Below, piece after piece: positions 1-6,962 of a stretch of 7,190 bases of DNA. The DNA lies in contig DHDR01000009.1 in the NCBI GenBank assembly GCA_002399445.1, positions 1 to 7,190 of the forward strand, in the 5' to 3' direction. How positions within the stretch are numbered: position 1 is the first letter of the stretch; the number at the start of each line of letters is the position of its first letter. Both the position numbers and the translations under genes were made by a program. This DNA comes from Ruminococcaceae bacterium UBA4871. Its GTDB lineage: Bacteria; Bacillota; Clostridia; Oscillospirales; Acutalibacteraceae. The notes under the pieces were generated by a model. That model did not search any database. It was not told the DNA's origin and worked only from the letters and a program-made list of their open reading frames with translations.

Positions 1-26
1 AAAGCATAGCAACGGAGGTATTTACG

Positions 27-731
<705 letters not shown>

Positions 732-758
732 AACTGCCCATCTGTTCTCCAGAAAATG

Positions 759-767
759 AGGAAGGTG
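759..767 (+). promoter_or_regulatory. Ribosome binding site that decides the purF start
   Basis: AGGAAGGTG lies 6 nt before the TTG at 774. It resembles AGGAGGTG with one inserted A. The ATG at 756 sits immediately upstream of it and has only TCTGTTCTCCAGAAA in front, with no Shine-Dalgarno match. The site therefore favours TTG 774 over ATG 756. The GTG at 765 lies inside the site and is too close to be served by it. Confidence 0.65.
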
Positions 768-773
768 AAACTT

Positions 774-2222
774 TTGCTCAGTGAGTTTGCATACGAGAAC
801 AAGCCGCATGAGGAATGCGGGGTATTCGGTATCTGCAGTCCAAACGGATCTGTCAATGTCGCCTATGCTTCCTATAACGCTTTGTTAGCACAGCAGCACC
901 GCGGACAGGAAAGCTGCGGGATTGTTGTCAATGACCGTGGAGTTATGGCCTATTGCAAGGAAATGGGCCTTGTGAGTGAAGCATTTAATAAAAAAGTTTT
1001 GGACAGCCTGCCGGGCCAGATGGCATGTGCCCACGTGCGTTACTCCACATCAGGAGCAAGCGTACGGGAAAACGCGCAGCCGCTGGTAATGCGCTATGTA
1101 AAAGGAACACTGGCTATTGCACATAATGGAAACTTGACCAATGCCTATGAACTGCGCGAAGAGTTAGTCAAGAAAGGCTGCATTTTTCAAACGACAATTG
1201 ACTCGGAAGTGATTGCTTATCTTATTGCACAGGAGCGGGTCAACGCCCCTTCCATTGAGGAAGCAGTGCGGCGTGCTTTGCCGCGCATTCAGGGTTCCTA
1301 TTCGCTGGTAGTGATGAGCCCGCAGAAATTAGTCGCAGCGCGCGATCCTAATGGGTTCCGCCCATTGGTGATTGGAAAAATGGACGAAAACACTTATGTA
1401 TTTGCTTCAGAAACCTGTGCTTTGGATGCATGCGGCGCATCTTTTGTGCGGGATGTGGAGCCTGGTGAGATTGTCATGGCGGATAAAAATGGGCTGCGGG
1501 TTGTGCAGGAACCAACCAACCAGCGTAAGTCTCTTTGTGTGTTTGAATATATCTATTTTGCCCGTCCAGATAGTATTATTGATGGAATTAATGTTTATGA
1601 AGCGCGTAAACGTGCTGGTAAGCTGCTTTGGGAACAGAAACCTGTAGATGCTGATGTGGTGGTCGGTGTTCCGGAATCCGGAATTGATGCAGCCATTGGC
1701 TATGCGGAAGCCAGCGGGATTCCTTATGAAAAAGGAATTGTTAAAAACACGTATATCGGCCGGACATTTATTAAACCAACGCAGGGGGAACGTGAAAAAA
1801 GTGTCAGGCTGAAGCTGAATTTGATTCCTGGCGCTTTCCGTGGGAAAAGGGTGGTCCTTTTGGATGACTCGATTGTCCGTGGAACGACTTGTGCGCATAT
1901 TGTCAGCATGCTGCGGGATGCTGGTGCAAAAGAAGTGCATCTGCGCATCAGTTCTCCGCCGTTTATGTGGCCTTGCTATTACGGTACAGATATTCCGGAT
2001 AAGGACAGTTTGATTGCCTGCCGCCACAGTGTGGAGGAAATCGGAAAAATGAGCTATGCGGATTCTATTGATTATCTGCATGTGGAGAACCTTGCACCAA
2101 TGCTGGGAATTCAAAGTGGTTTTTGTGATGCCTGTTTTACTGGACATTATCCGGCACCAATTCCCAAAGTTTCGATGGCTGATAAAAAATGTGATTATTC
2201 CATGCCGATTCAGCGTATTTAA
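774..2222 (+). CDS. purF: Amidophosphoribosyltransferase (glutamine PRPP amidotransferase), PurF, Fe-S type with propeptide
   Basis: PurF makes 5-phosphoribosylamine from PRPP and glutamine, the committed and feedback-inhibited first step of purine synthesis. I start it at TTG 774 (482 aa). The in-frame ATG at 756 would add six residues but lacks a ribosome binding site. In TTG numbering, Cys15 (EECGVFGI) is the N-terminal glutaminase nucleophile, exposed by removal of a 14-residue propeptide. The Ntn glutaminase domain also shows HVRYSTSG (87-94), AHNGNLTNA (116-124) and TIDSEVIA (141-148). The phosphoribosyltransferase domain carries the PRPP loop VVLLDDSIVRGTT (360-372). Four cysteines match the Bacillus-type 4Fe-4S ligands: Cys255 (CVFEYIYFARPDS), Cys401 (PCYYGTDIP), and Cys451 and Cys454 (FCDACFTG). 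In B. subtilis the cluster confers oxygen-sensitive stability, which would suit an anaerobe. It sits 42 nt after purC and is probably cotranscribed with it. Confidence 0.97.
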   Translation: MLSEFAYENKPHEECGVFGICSPNGSVNVAYASYNALLAQQHRGQESCGIVVNDRGVMAYCKEMGLVSEAFNKKVLDSLPGQMACAHVRYSTSGASVRENAQPLVMRYVKGTLAIAHNGNLTNAYELREELVKKGCIFQTTIDSEVIAYLIAQERVNAPSIEEAVRRALPRIQGSYSLVVMSPQKLVAARDPNGFRPLVIGKMDENTYVFASETCALDACGASFVRDVEPGEIVMADKNGLRVVQEPTNQRKSLCVFEYIYFARPDSIIDGINVYEARKRAGKLLWEQKPVDADVVVGVPESGIDAAIGYAEASGIPYEKGIVKNTYIGRTFIKPTQGEREKSVRLKLNLIPGAFRGKRVVLLDDSIVRGTTCAHIVSMLRDAGAKEVHLRISSPPFMWPCYYGTDIPDKDSLIACRHSVEEIGKMSYADSIDYLHVENLAPMLGIQSGFCDACFTGHYPAPIPKVSMADKKCDYSMPIQRI

Positions 2223-2243
2223 AGTATAAATTGTTGTTTAGCC

Positions 2244-2273
2244 CTGAAATAAACCAGGAGAAAAGCTGTATAC
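2244..2273 (+). promoter_or_regulatory. Possible weak promoter before purB
   Basis: CTGAAA (2244-2249, four of six matches to TTGACA) is followed after 18 nt by TATACT (2268-2273, five of six matches to TATAAT), with TG directly in front of the -10. Transcription would begin near 2280, leaving a leader of about 20 nt that still contains the purB ribosome binding site. The -35 is poor and the gap is only 76 nt, so read-through from purF remains the simpler source of purB mRNA. Confidence 0.3.
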
Positions 2274-2283
2274 TGAACGGAAT

Positions 2284-2290
2284 AGGGAGG
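2284..2290 (+). promoter_or_regulatory. Strong ribosome binding site for the TTG start of purB
   Basis: AGGGAGG lies 8 nt before TTG 2299. This good match and spacing support a non-ATG start. The encoded N-terminus, MKDTYESPLSSRYA, lines up with the normal beginning of the family (Y-x-SPL-x-SRYA), which also argues for this codon. Confidence 0.7.
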
Positions 2291-2298
2291 TATTTTAT

Positions 2299-3729
2299 TT
2301 GAAAGATACTTATGAATCTCCGCTTTCTTCCCGCTATGCGGATAAGGAAATGAAATATCTGTTTTCACCAGATATGAAGTTTCGCACTTGGCGCCGACTG
2401 TGGATTGCGCTGGCGGAAGGAGAGAAAGAGCTTGGCTTGCCGATTTCACAAGAGCAGATTGATGAAATGAAAGCCCATCAGGATGACATCAATTATGATG
2501 TTGCGGAAGCACGGGAAAAAGAAGTCCGTCATGATGTCATGAGCCATGTCTATGCTTTTGGCGTTCAATGCCCAAAAGCAGAACCGATTATCCATCTTGG
2601 TGCGACTTCCTGCTATGTTGGTGATAATACCGATATTATCGTTATGACAGAAGCACTGCATTTAATTGAAAAAAAAATTGTAAGTGTTCTGCGTGTCCTT
2701 GCAAAATTTGCACGTGCCCTGAGGAATCAGCCAACACTGGCTTTTACACATTTTCAACCGGCACAGCCGACAACGGTTGGCAAACGCGCAACATTATGGA
2801 TGCAGGATCTTTTAATGGATTTGGAAGATGTCCGCTATCAGCTGAGCAAAGCAAAACTCCTTGGCAGCAAAGGGACTACCGGTACACAGGCAAGCTTTCT
2901 GGAATTATTTGACGGAGACCATCAAAAAGTAAAAGCGCTGGATCGGAAGATTGCAGAAAAAATGGGCTTTTCCGGTGTGTTTCCGGTTTCTGGACAGACT
3001 TATTCCCGAAAACTAGACAGTCAGATGCTGAACATCCTTTCTGGAATTGCACAGAGCGCTGCAAAATTCAGCAACGATATTCGTCTGCTTCAGCATTTGA
3101 AGGAAGTTGAAGAGCCGTTTGAGAAAAAACAAATTGGTTCTTCTGCGATGGCCTATAAGCGCAATCCAATGCGCAGTGAGCGTATAGCATCTCTTTCCCG
3201 CTATGTCATTGCGGATGCACTGAATCCGGCCATGACAGCTTCTACACAGTGGTTTGAACGTACATTGGATGATTCTGCGAATAAGCGGATTTCCATTCCG
3301 GAGGCTTTCCTTGCTGTGGATGGAATTCTAAATCTTTATCGGAATGTTGCGGATGGCCTGGTTGTATATCCTAAGGTGATTGCACAGCATCTGAATCGGG
3401 AACTGCCATTTATGGCAACGGAAAATATTATGATGGATGCTGTTAAACGTGGTGGAGACCGCCAGCAGCTGCATGAACATATCCGCCAGCATTCTATGGC
3501 CGCCAGTAAGGAGGTCAAAGAAGAGGGTAAAGAAAATGACTTGTTGCAGCGAATTGCGGATGATCCGATTTTCGGCATTACGCTGGAAGAGCTAAAAGAA
3601 ACAGTAAAACCGGAAAAATATGTTGGCCGTGCACCACAGCAGACTCTTGAGTTTTTGGATGAAGTTGTGGCGCCTGTTTTGAAACAGTACAGCGATTTGC
3701 CTGATGATGCAGTTGATATCAATGTGTAA
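2299..3729 (+). CDS. purB: Adenylosuccinate lyase, PurB (long, animal-like form)
   Basis: PurB acts twice in purine synthesis: it splits SAICAR into AICAR and fumarate, and adenylosuccinate into AMP and fumarate. The 476-residue protein belongs to the fumarase/aspartase superfamily and acts as a homotetramer. Visible catalytic elements are RHDVM with His78, GATSCYVGDN (101-110) with Thr103 and Ser104, THFQPAQ with the general acid His151, and the mobile signature loop GSSAMAYKRNPMRSE (280-294) with catalytic Ser281 and Lys287. Long stretches match what I recall of human ADSL (KFRTWRRLW, QWFERTLDDSAN, VVYPKV, ELPFMATENI). Bacillus PurB is about 45 residues shorter and less similar. The signature loop has Ala285 where Pro is usual (SSAMPYKRNP). 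The start is TTG with a strong AGGGAGG. Its two substrates come from PurC and PurA, encoded on either side. Identification is very secure. Confidence 0.97.
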   Translation: MKDTYESPLSSRYADKEMKYLFSPDMKFRTWRRLWIALAEGEKELGLPISQEQIDEMKAHQDDINYDVAEAREKEVRHDVMSHVYAFGVQCPKAEPIIHLGATSCYVGDNTDIIVMTEALHLIEKKIVSVLRVLAKFARALRNQPTLAFTHFQPAQPTTVGKRATLWMQDLLMDLEDVRYQLSKAKLLGSKGTTGTQASFLELFDGDHQKVKALDRKIAEKMGFSGVFPVSGQTYSRKLDSQMLNILSGIAQSAAKFSNDIRLLQHLKEVEEPFEKKQIGSSAMAYKRNPMRSERIASLSRYVIADALNPAMTASTQWFERTLDDSANKRISIPEAFLAVDGILNLYRNVADGLVVYPKVIAQHLNRELPFMATENIMMDAVKRGGDRQQLHEHIRQHSMAASKEVKEEGKENDLLQRIADDPIFGITLEELKETVKPEKYVGRAPQQTLEFLDEVVAPVLKQYSDLPDDAVDINV

Positions 3730-3742
3730 TTCATTTGTGTCG

Positions 3743-3771
3743 TTTACTTTCCTGTAGTTTTGTGTTAAAAT
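3743..3771 (+). promoter_or_regulatory. Probable extended -10 promoter for purA
   Basis: TTTACT (3743-3748, four of six matches to TTGACA) is separated by exactly 17 nt from TAAAAT (3766-3771, five of six to TATAAT). A TG at 3763-3764 sits one base before the -10, giving the extended -10 arrangement TGTTAAAAT. It lies just after the purB stop. Transcription would start near 3778, at the beginning of the structured leader, which strengthens both calls. The strength and regulation of the promoter cannot be judged from sequence. Confidence 0.6.
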
Positions 3772-3777
3772 GCAAAA

Positions 3778-3898
3778 AGAAGGTTGCCTAAATCCAGCCG
3801 CTTGGCAACCATCAGCAGTTTTTTCTGTGGAAAGAACTGCTGCTCCTTTTCATGGAGATTTAGTCCGCAGCGGCGCGGTGTATGGATGGAGTTTTATT
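3778..3898 (+). promoter_or_regulatory. Structured 5' leader of purA, candidate cis-regulatory RNA of unknown class
   Basis: About 120 nt lie between the predicted transcription start and the purA ATG. Hairpin 1 pairs GGTTGCC (3782-3788) with GGCAACC (3804-3810) around a 15-nt loop. Hairpin 2 pairs 3813-3825 with 3830-3842 over 13 bp, with one T-G wobble and a TGTG tetraloop. The loop of hairpin 1 is also complementary to two later segments: TAAATC (3789-3794) to GATTTA (3857-3862), and GCCGCT (3797-3802) to AGCGGC (3869-3874). The second segment ends 14 nt before the GGAG of the purA ribosome binding site, so a role in translation control is possible. I looked for the conserved cores of purine, PRPP, ZTP, THF and xanthine riboswitches and saw none. 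The reading frame is open across the leader in the purA frame, but that seems incidental. Confidence 0.45.
3888..3891 (+). promoter_or_regulatory. Ribosome binding site fixing the purA start
   Basis: GGAG lies 7 nt before ATG 3899, which encodes MIKAIVGANWGDEGKGK, the normal N-terminus of the family. The ATG at 3770, 43 codons upstream in the same frame, overlaps the predicted promoter -10 and has no ribosome binding site. Confidence 0.7.
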
Positions 3899-5176
3899 AT
3901 GATTAAAGCAATTGTCGGCGCAAACTGGGGCGATGAAGGCAAGGGTAAAATTACGGATGTTGAAGCGGAAAAAGCTGATTTTGTTGTTCGCTTTCAGGGC
4001 GGCTGTAATGCCGGACATACCATTGTCAATAAATACGGAAAATTTGCTCTGCATCAGCTTCCGTCCGGTGTATTTTATGATCATGTTACGAATGTTATTG
4101 GAAATGGTGTAGCACTGAGTCCGGAGAAACTGGTCCAGGAAATTCAGGAGATTGTTTCCTGTGGTGTTCCAAAACCGCATGTGGTGGTTTCAGACCGCGC
4201 ACAGGTTGTAATGCCTTACCATATCCAGCAGGATACATTTGAGGAAGCTCGTCTGGCGGGAAAATCTTTTGGTTCCACCAAAAGCGGGATTGCACCTTTC
4301 TATTCAGACAAGTTTGCCAAGATTGGTTTTCAGGTAGCGGAATTATTTGACGATGAAGCGAGTATCCGTGAAAAAATTGACCATGTATTGGCAATTAAAA
4401 ATGTTCTGTTTCGCTATCTCTATCATCAACCGGAATTAAAGGCGGATGATATTTATGAGAAGTTGATGGAATATAAGAAAATATTAACACCTTATGTGGC
4501 AGATACTTTTACTTTGCTGCAAAATGCCGTCAAGGAAGGAAAGACAATTCTGCTGGAAGGACAGCTTGGCTCTTTGAAAGATCCGGACCGTGGAATTTAT
4601 CCCATGGTCACTTCCAGTTCCACATTGGCCGGTTATGGTGCGGTTGGTGCCGGTGTTCCGCCATATGAAATAAAAGAAATTATTACGGTCGTGAAAGCCT
4701 ATTCCAGTGCAGTTGGTGCTGGTGAATTTGTGAGCGAGATTTTCGGTGAAGAAGCAGATAAACTTCGCCATAACGGAGGCGATGGCGGAGAATTTGGTGC
4801 GACAACCGGCCGTCCACGCCGTATGGGCTGGCTTGATTTGGTTGCGACTCGCTATGGCTGTCAGGCACAGGGCGCAACGCAGGTTGCCTTTACCGTATTG
4901 GATGCACTGGGGTATCTGGATGAAATTCCGGTTTGTGTCGCTTATGAACTGAATGGAAAACGAATTGATTACTTCCCACCGACACCGCAGTTAAAGCATT
5001 GCAAACCAATTTTCAAGAATTTGCCCGGTTGGAAATGCGATATCCGTGGCATTAAGCATTATGAGGATCTTCCTGAGAATTGCCGTAAATATATTGAGTT
5101 TGCTGAAAAAGCAGTCGGTGTACCGTTTAAAATCATTTCAAATGGCCCGCGCCGCAGCGATATTATTTTCCGCTAA
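3899..5176 (+). CDS. purA: Adenylosuccinate synthetase, PurA (divergent clostridial-type)
   Basis: PurA condenses IMP and aspartate using GTP to give adenylosuccinate, which PurB from the preceding gene converts to AMP. From ATG 3899 it has 425 residues, the usual family length. Core motifs are present: the GTP-binding WGDEGKGK (10-17) with Asp12, QGGCNAGHT (34-42) with catalytic His40, and TTGRPRRMGWLD (302-313) with the aspartate-binding arginine. Other motifs deviate from the E. coli/Bacillus pattern. GSTKSGIAPFYSDK (125-138) replaces the usual TGRGIGPAYEDK, EGQLGSLKDPDRGIYP (220-235) replaces EGAQG-TLLD-HGTYP, and SNGPRRSD (414-421) replaces the usual VGPDR. I recall this variant pattern from other Clostridia and regard it as a known sub-type that keeps the activity. 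The gene has its own probable promoter and a structured leader, and a hairpin follows its stop. Confidence 0.96.
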   Translation: MIKAIVGANWGDEGKGKITDVEAEKADFVVRFQGGCNAGHTIVNKYGKFALHQLPSGVFYDHVTNVIGNGVALSPEKLVQEIQEIVSCGVPKPHVVVSDRAQVVMPYHIQQDTFEEARLAGKSFGSTKSGIAPFYSDKFAKIGFQVAELFDDEASIREKIDHVLAIKNVLFRYLYHQPELKADDIYEKLMEYKKILTPYVADTFTLLQNAVKEGKTILLEGQLGSLKDPDRGIYPMVTSSSTLAGYGAVGAGVPPYEIKEIITVVKAYSSAVGAGEFVSEIFGEEADKLRHNGGDGGEFGATTGRPRRMGWLDLVATRYGCQAQGATQVAFTVLDALGYLDEIPVCVAYELNGKRIDYFPPTPQLKHCKPIFKNLPGWKCDIRGIKHYEDLPENCRKYIEFAEKAVGVPFKIISNGPRRSDIIFR

Positions 5177-5180
5177 AACC

Positions 5181-5226
5181 GAAGGAACGCCAACACTCAT
5201 ATTTGCGTGCTGGCGCTTCTTTATTT
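5181..5226 (+). terminator. Terminator-like hairpin between purA and guaA
   Basis: CGCCA (5188-5192) pairs with TGGCG (5211-5215). After one A-C mismatch, CAC (5194-5196) pairs with GTG (5207-5209) around a 10-nt loop. GAAG (5181-5184) can extend the base with CTTC (5216-5219) across a bulge. The following TTTATTT (5220-5226) is a short, interrupted T tract. I see no good promoter between it and guaA, so it more likely reduces than blocks read-through. Confidence 0.55.
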
Positions 5227-5249
5227 CAACAGGAAAGCAGGTTACATGA

Positions 5250-6791
5250 ATGGTAAAAAATGAAACGATTTTGGTGCTTGACTTTGGTGGTCAGTACTGT
5301 CAGCTTATTGCACGGCGCGTGCGAGAGTGTCGCGTGTATTGTGAAATTAAAAGTTATCAAACACCTGTTGCAGAGCTTGTAAACAAGCATTATAAGGGGA
5401 TTATTTTAACCGGAGGGCCCAATTCCGTATATGACGCGGAGGCTCCACACTGTGAAAAGGCTTTATTTGAAATGGGAGTTCCGGTGCTTGGTATCTGCTA
5501 TGGTGCTCAGTTGATGGCCTATACTTTGGGAGGCAAAGTCAGCAGCAGTGAGGTACGGGAATATGGCAGAACCCCTTTTCATGTTACGCTTCCGGACAGT
5601 CCGCTGTTTACACAGGTACCGGAGACTTCCGTCTGCTGGATGAGTCACACTGATTATATCAGTAAACCACCGGTTGATTTTCAGACTGCTGCTGTTTCAA
5701 ATGCTTGCCCAGTTGCTGGAATGGAATGTCGGGATAAAAAACTGTATGCGGTACAGTTTCATCCGGAAGTGCAGCATACAGAATATGGTCAGCAGATTCT
5801 TAAGAATTTTCTTTTTCATGTATGTGATTGCAAAGGCGATTGGGTGATGTCTTCTTTTATTGATCAAACTATCGCCGAAATTCGGGATAAAGTGGGAAAT
5901 AAAAAAGTAATCTGCGGTCTTTCCGGCGGCGTAGACAGTTCTGTTGCGGCGGTACTGGTCCATCAAGCAATTGGAAAAAATCTGACTTGCATATTTGTGG
6001 ATCATGGCATGCTGCGCAAAGATGAGGGCGACCAGGTGGAAACTGTGTTCCGCAAACAGTTTGATATGAACTTAATTCGGGTCAATGTTGGGGAGCAGTT
6101 CCTTCAAAAATTAAGAGGAGTTACAGATCCTGAACAGAAACGCAAGATTATCGGAGAAGGGTTTATCCGTACTTTTGAAGCCGAATCCCGCAAAATTGGG
6201 AAAACAGAATTTCTCTGCCAGGGTACGATTTATCCAGACGTTGTGGAAAGCGGAACTGGAAACGCAGCTGTTATTAAAAGCCATCATAATGTAGGCGGAT
6301 TACCAAAAGATATTGGTTTTGAAGGCCTTATTGAACCTCTGCGTAATTTATTCAAAGATGAAGTTCGTGAAGTGGGGACTCAGCTTGGCATTCCTGAAGA
6401 ATTAGTTTGGCGTCAGCCATTTCCCGGCCCTGGTCTTGGTATTCGAATTTTGGGGGAGGTTACGGCTGAAAAAGTTGCAACTTTGCAGGAAGCGGATGCG
6501 ATTTTTCGTGAAGAAGTTGCAAAAGCAGGATTACAAAAGAAAATCAGTCAGTATTTCGCTGTGTTGACGAATATGCGCAGTGTTGGTGTTATGGGTGATG
6601 GCCGTACTTATGATTATACCGTTGCCTTACGTGGTGTAACGACCAATGACTTTATGACTGCAGAATGGGCACATATTCCATATGATGTGCTTGGAAAAGT
6701 ATCAGAACGTATTATCAATGAAGTAAATGGTGTTAATCGTGTCGTTTATGATATAACGTCCAAGCCCCCAGCTACCATCGAGTGGGAGTGA
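5250..6791 (+). CDS. guaA: GMP synthase (glutamine-hydrolysing), GuaA
   Basis: GuaA aminates XMP to GMP, using ATP and ammonia from glutamine, the last step of the guanine branch. The 513 residues are the normal bacterial length and hold both parts in one chain. The N-terminal class I glutamine amidotransferase (about 5-195) shows LTGGPNSVYD (53-62), nucleophile Cys83 in GICYGAQ (81-87), and His171/Glu173 in VQFHPEV. The ATP pyrophosphatase domain has the P-loop GLSGGVDSS (223-231). The C-terminal XMP-binding/dimerisation part includes RQPFPGPGLGIRI (388-400) and ends in the typical SKPPATIEWE. ATG 5250 has a weak AGG at 5239-5241, spaced 8 nt. It follows purA by 73 nt, across a terminator-like hairpin. 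IMP dehydrogenase, which supplies XMP, is not encoded nearby. The 3' end of this gene is a known target of integrating elements, and an integrase-like frame follows. Confidence 0.98.
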   Translation: MVKNETILVLDFGGQYCQLIARRVRECRVYCEIKSYQTPVAELVNKHYKGIILTGGPNSVYDAEAPHCEKALFEMGVPVLGICYGAQLMAYTLGGKVSSSEVREYGRTPFHVTLPDSPLFTQVPETSVCWMSHTDYISKPPVDFQTAAVSNACPVAGMECRDKKLYAVQFHPEVQHTEYGQQILKNFLFHVCDCKGDWVMSSFIDQTIAEIRDKVGNKKVICGLSGGVDSSVAAVLVHQAIGKNLTCIFVDHGMLRKDEGDQVETVFRKQFDMNLIRVNVGEQFLQKLRGVTDPEQKRKIIGEGFIRTFEAESRKIGKTEFLCQGTIYPDVVESGTGNAAVIKSHHNVGGLPKDIGFEGLIEPLRNLFKDEVREVGTQLGIPEELVWRQPFPGPGLGIRILGEVTAEKVATLQEADAIFREEVAKAGLQKKISQYFAVLTNMRSVGVMGDGRTYDYTVALRGVTTNDFMTAEWAHIPYDVLGKVSERIINEVNGVNRVVYDITSKPPATIEWE

Positions 6792-6795
6792 ATTT

Positions 6796-6825
6796 TTGTA
6801 TATTATGTCCAATAAATTTCATAAT
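6796..6825 (+). promoter_or_regulatory. Possible promoter downstream of guaA
   Basis: TTGTAT (6796-6801, three of six matches to TTGACA) and CATAAT (6820-6825, five of six to TATAAT) are spaced 18 nt apart. The DNA is very AT-rich, so chance matches are expected. The -10 overlaps the left arm of the inverted repeat at 6823. A transcript from here would meet the strong hairpin at 6888 before reaching the integrase-like frame. Confidence 0.25.
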
Positions 6826-6858
6826 TAGTGCAATTAATTAGTTTATAACGCACTAATT
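6823..6858. repeat. 9-bp perfect inverted repeat downstream of guaA
   Basis: AATTAGTGC (6823-6831) and GCACTAATT (6850-6858) are exact inverted copies separated by 18 nt. A third TTAGTG core occurs at 6874-6879 in the same orientation as the first. The loop contains the palindrome AATTAATT (6832-6839). No T tract follows, so it is not an intrinsic terminator. It may be a protein-binding site, such as a repressor operator or recombinase arm sites near an element end. I cannot distinguish these from sequence. Confidence 0.55.
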
Positions 6859-6887
6859 TCAGGACAAATAGGGTTAGTGGAAATAGG

Positions 6888-6948
6888 AATAGATGACTAT
6901 GTTTTACCTGCTTAGGTGACATCATAGCCATCTATTTTTTTATTTTTT
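6888..6948 (+). terminator. Strong rho-independent terminator after guaA
   Basis: AATAGATG (6888-6895) pairs with CATCTATT (6929-6936). After one A-C mismatch, CTATG (6897-6901) pairs with CATAG (6923-6927). An inner ACCT/AGGT helix (6906-6909 with 6914-6917) closes a GCTT loop. The 3' arm runs into a long T tract with a single A at 6942. The arms and tract suit + strand termination only. It probably ends the purine transcript. Because the next ribosome binding site begins at 6949, it could also act as an attenuator for the following frame. Confidence 0.88.
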
Positions 6949-6954
6949 AGGAGG
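6949..6954 (+). promoter_or_regulatory. Perfect ribosome binding site for the integrase-like frame
   Basis: AGGAGG lies 8 nt before GTG 6963, an ideal match and spacing that supports this GTG as a real start. It directly abuts the T tract of the preceding terminator. Confidence 0.75.
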
Positions 6955-6962
6955 TCTTCCCT

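Noticed and set aside
1407..2147. A 246-codon open frame on the minus strand inside purF
   Set aside because: It lies wholly within a well-supported gene. Its translation shows no family motif and it has no convincing start signals, so it is a shadow of purF codon use.
2236..2258. Small hairpins GTTTA/TAAAC and CCTG/CAGG between purF and purB
   Set aside because: They have only 4-5 bp stems with loops of 8-9 nt, compete with each other, and have no T tract. They are within chance expectation.
2267..2280. A PurR-box-like CTGAAC before purB
   Set aside because: Only the GAAC core and its AT-rich left side agree with the Bacillus PurBox. There is no tandem partner, and PurR is not expected with confidence in this lineage.
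3770..3898. A 43-residue N-terminal extension of PurA from ATG 3770
   Set aside because: The ATG overlaps the predicted -10 and has no ribosome binding site. The segment encodes no recognisable domain and is explained by the leader hairpins. ATG 3899 gives the standard PurA N-terminus.
3932..4024. Cys in QGGCNAGH of PurA as a lost active-site residue
   Set aside because: This position varies in the family (His in E. coli, Asn in others). The following Asn and the catalytic His are both present.
6916..6944. GTGACA-17-TTTATT as a promoter for the integrase-like frame
   Set aside because: It falls inside the terminator hairpin and its T tract. The -10 is poor, and the start near 6951 would cut into the ribosome binding site.
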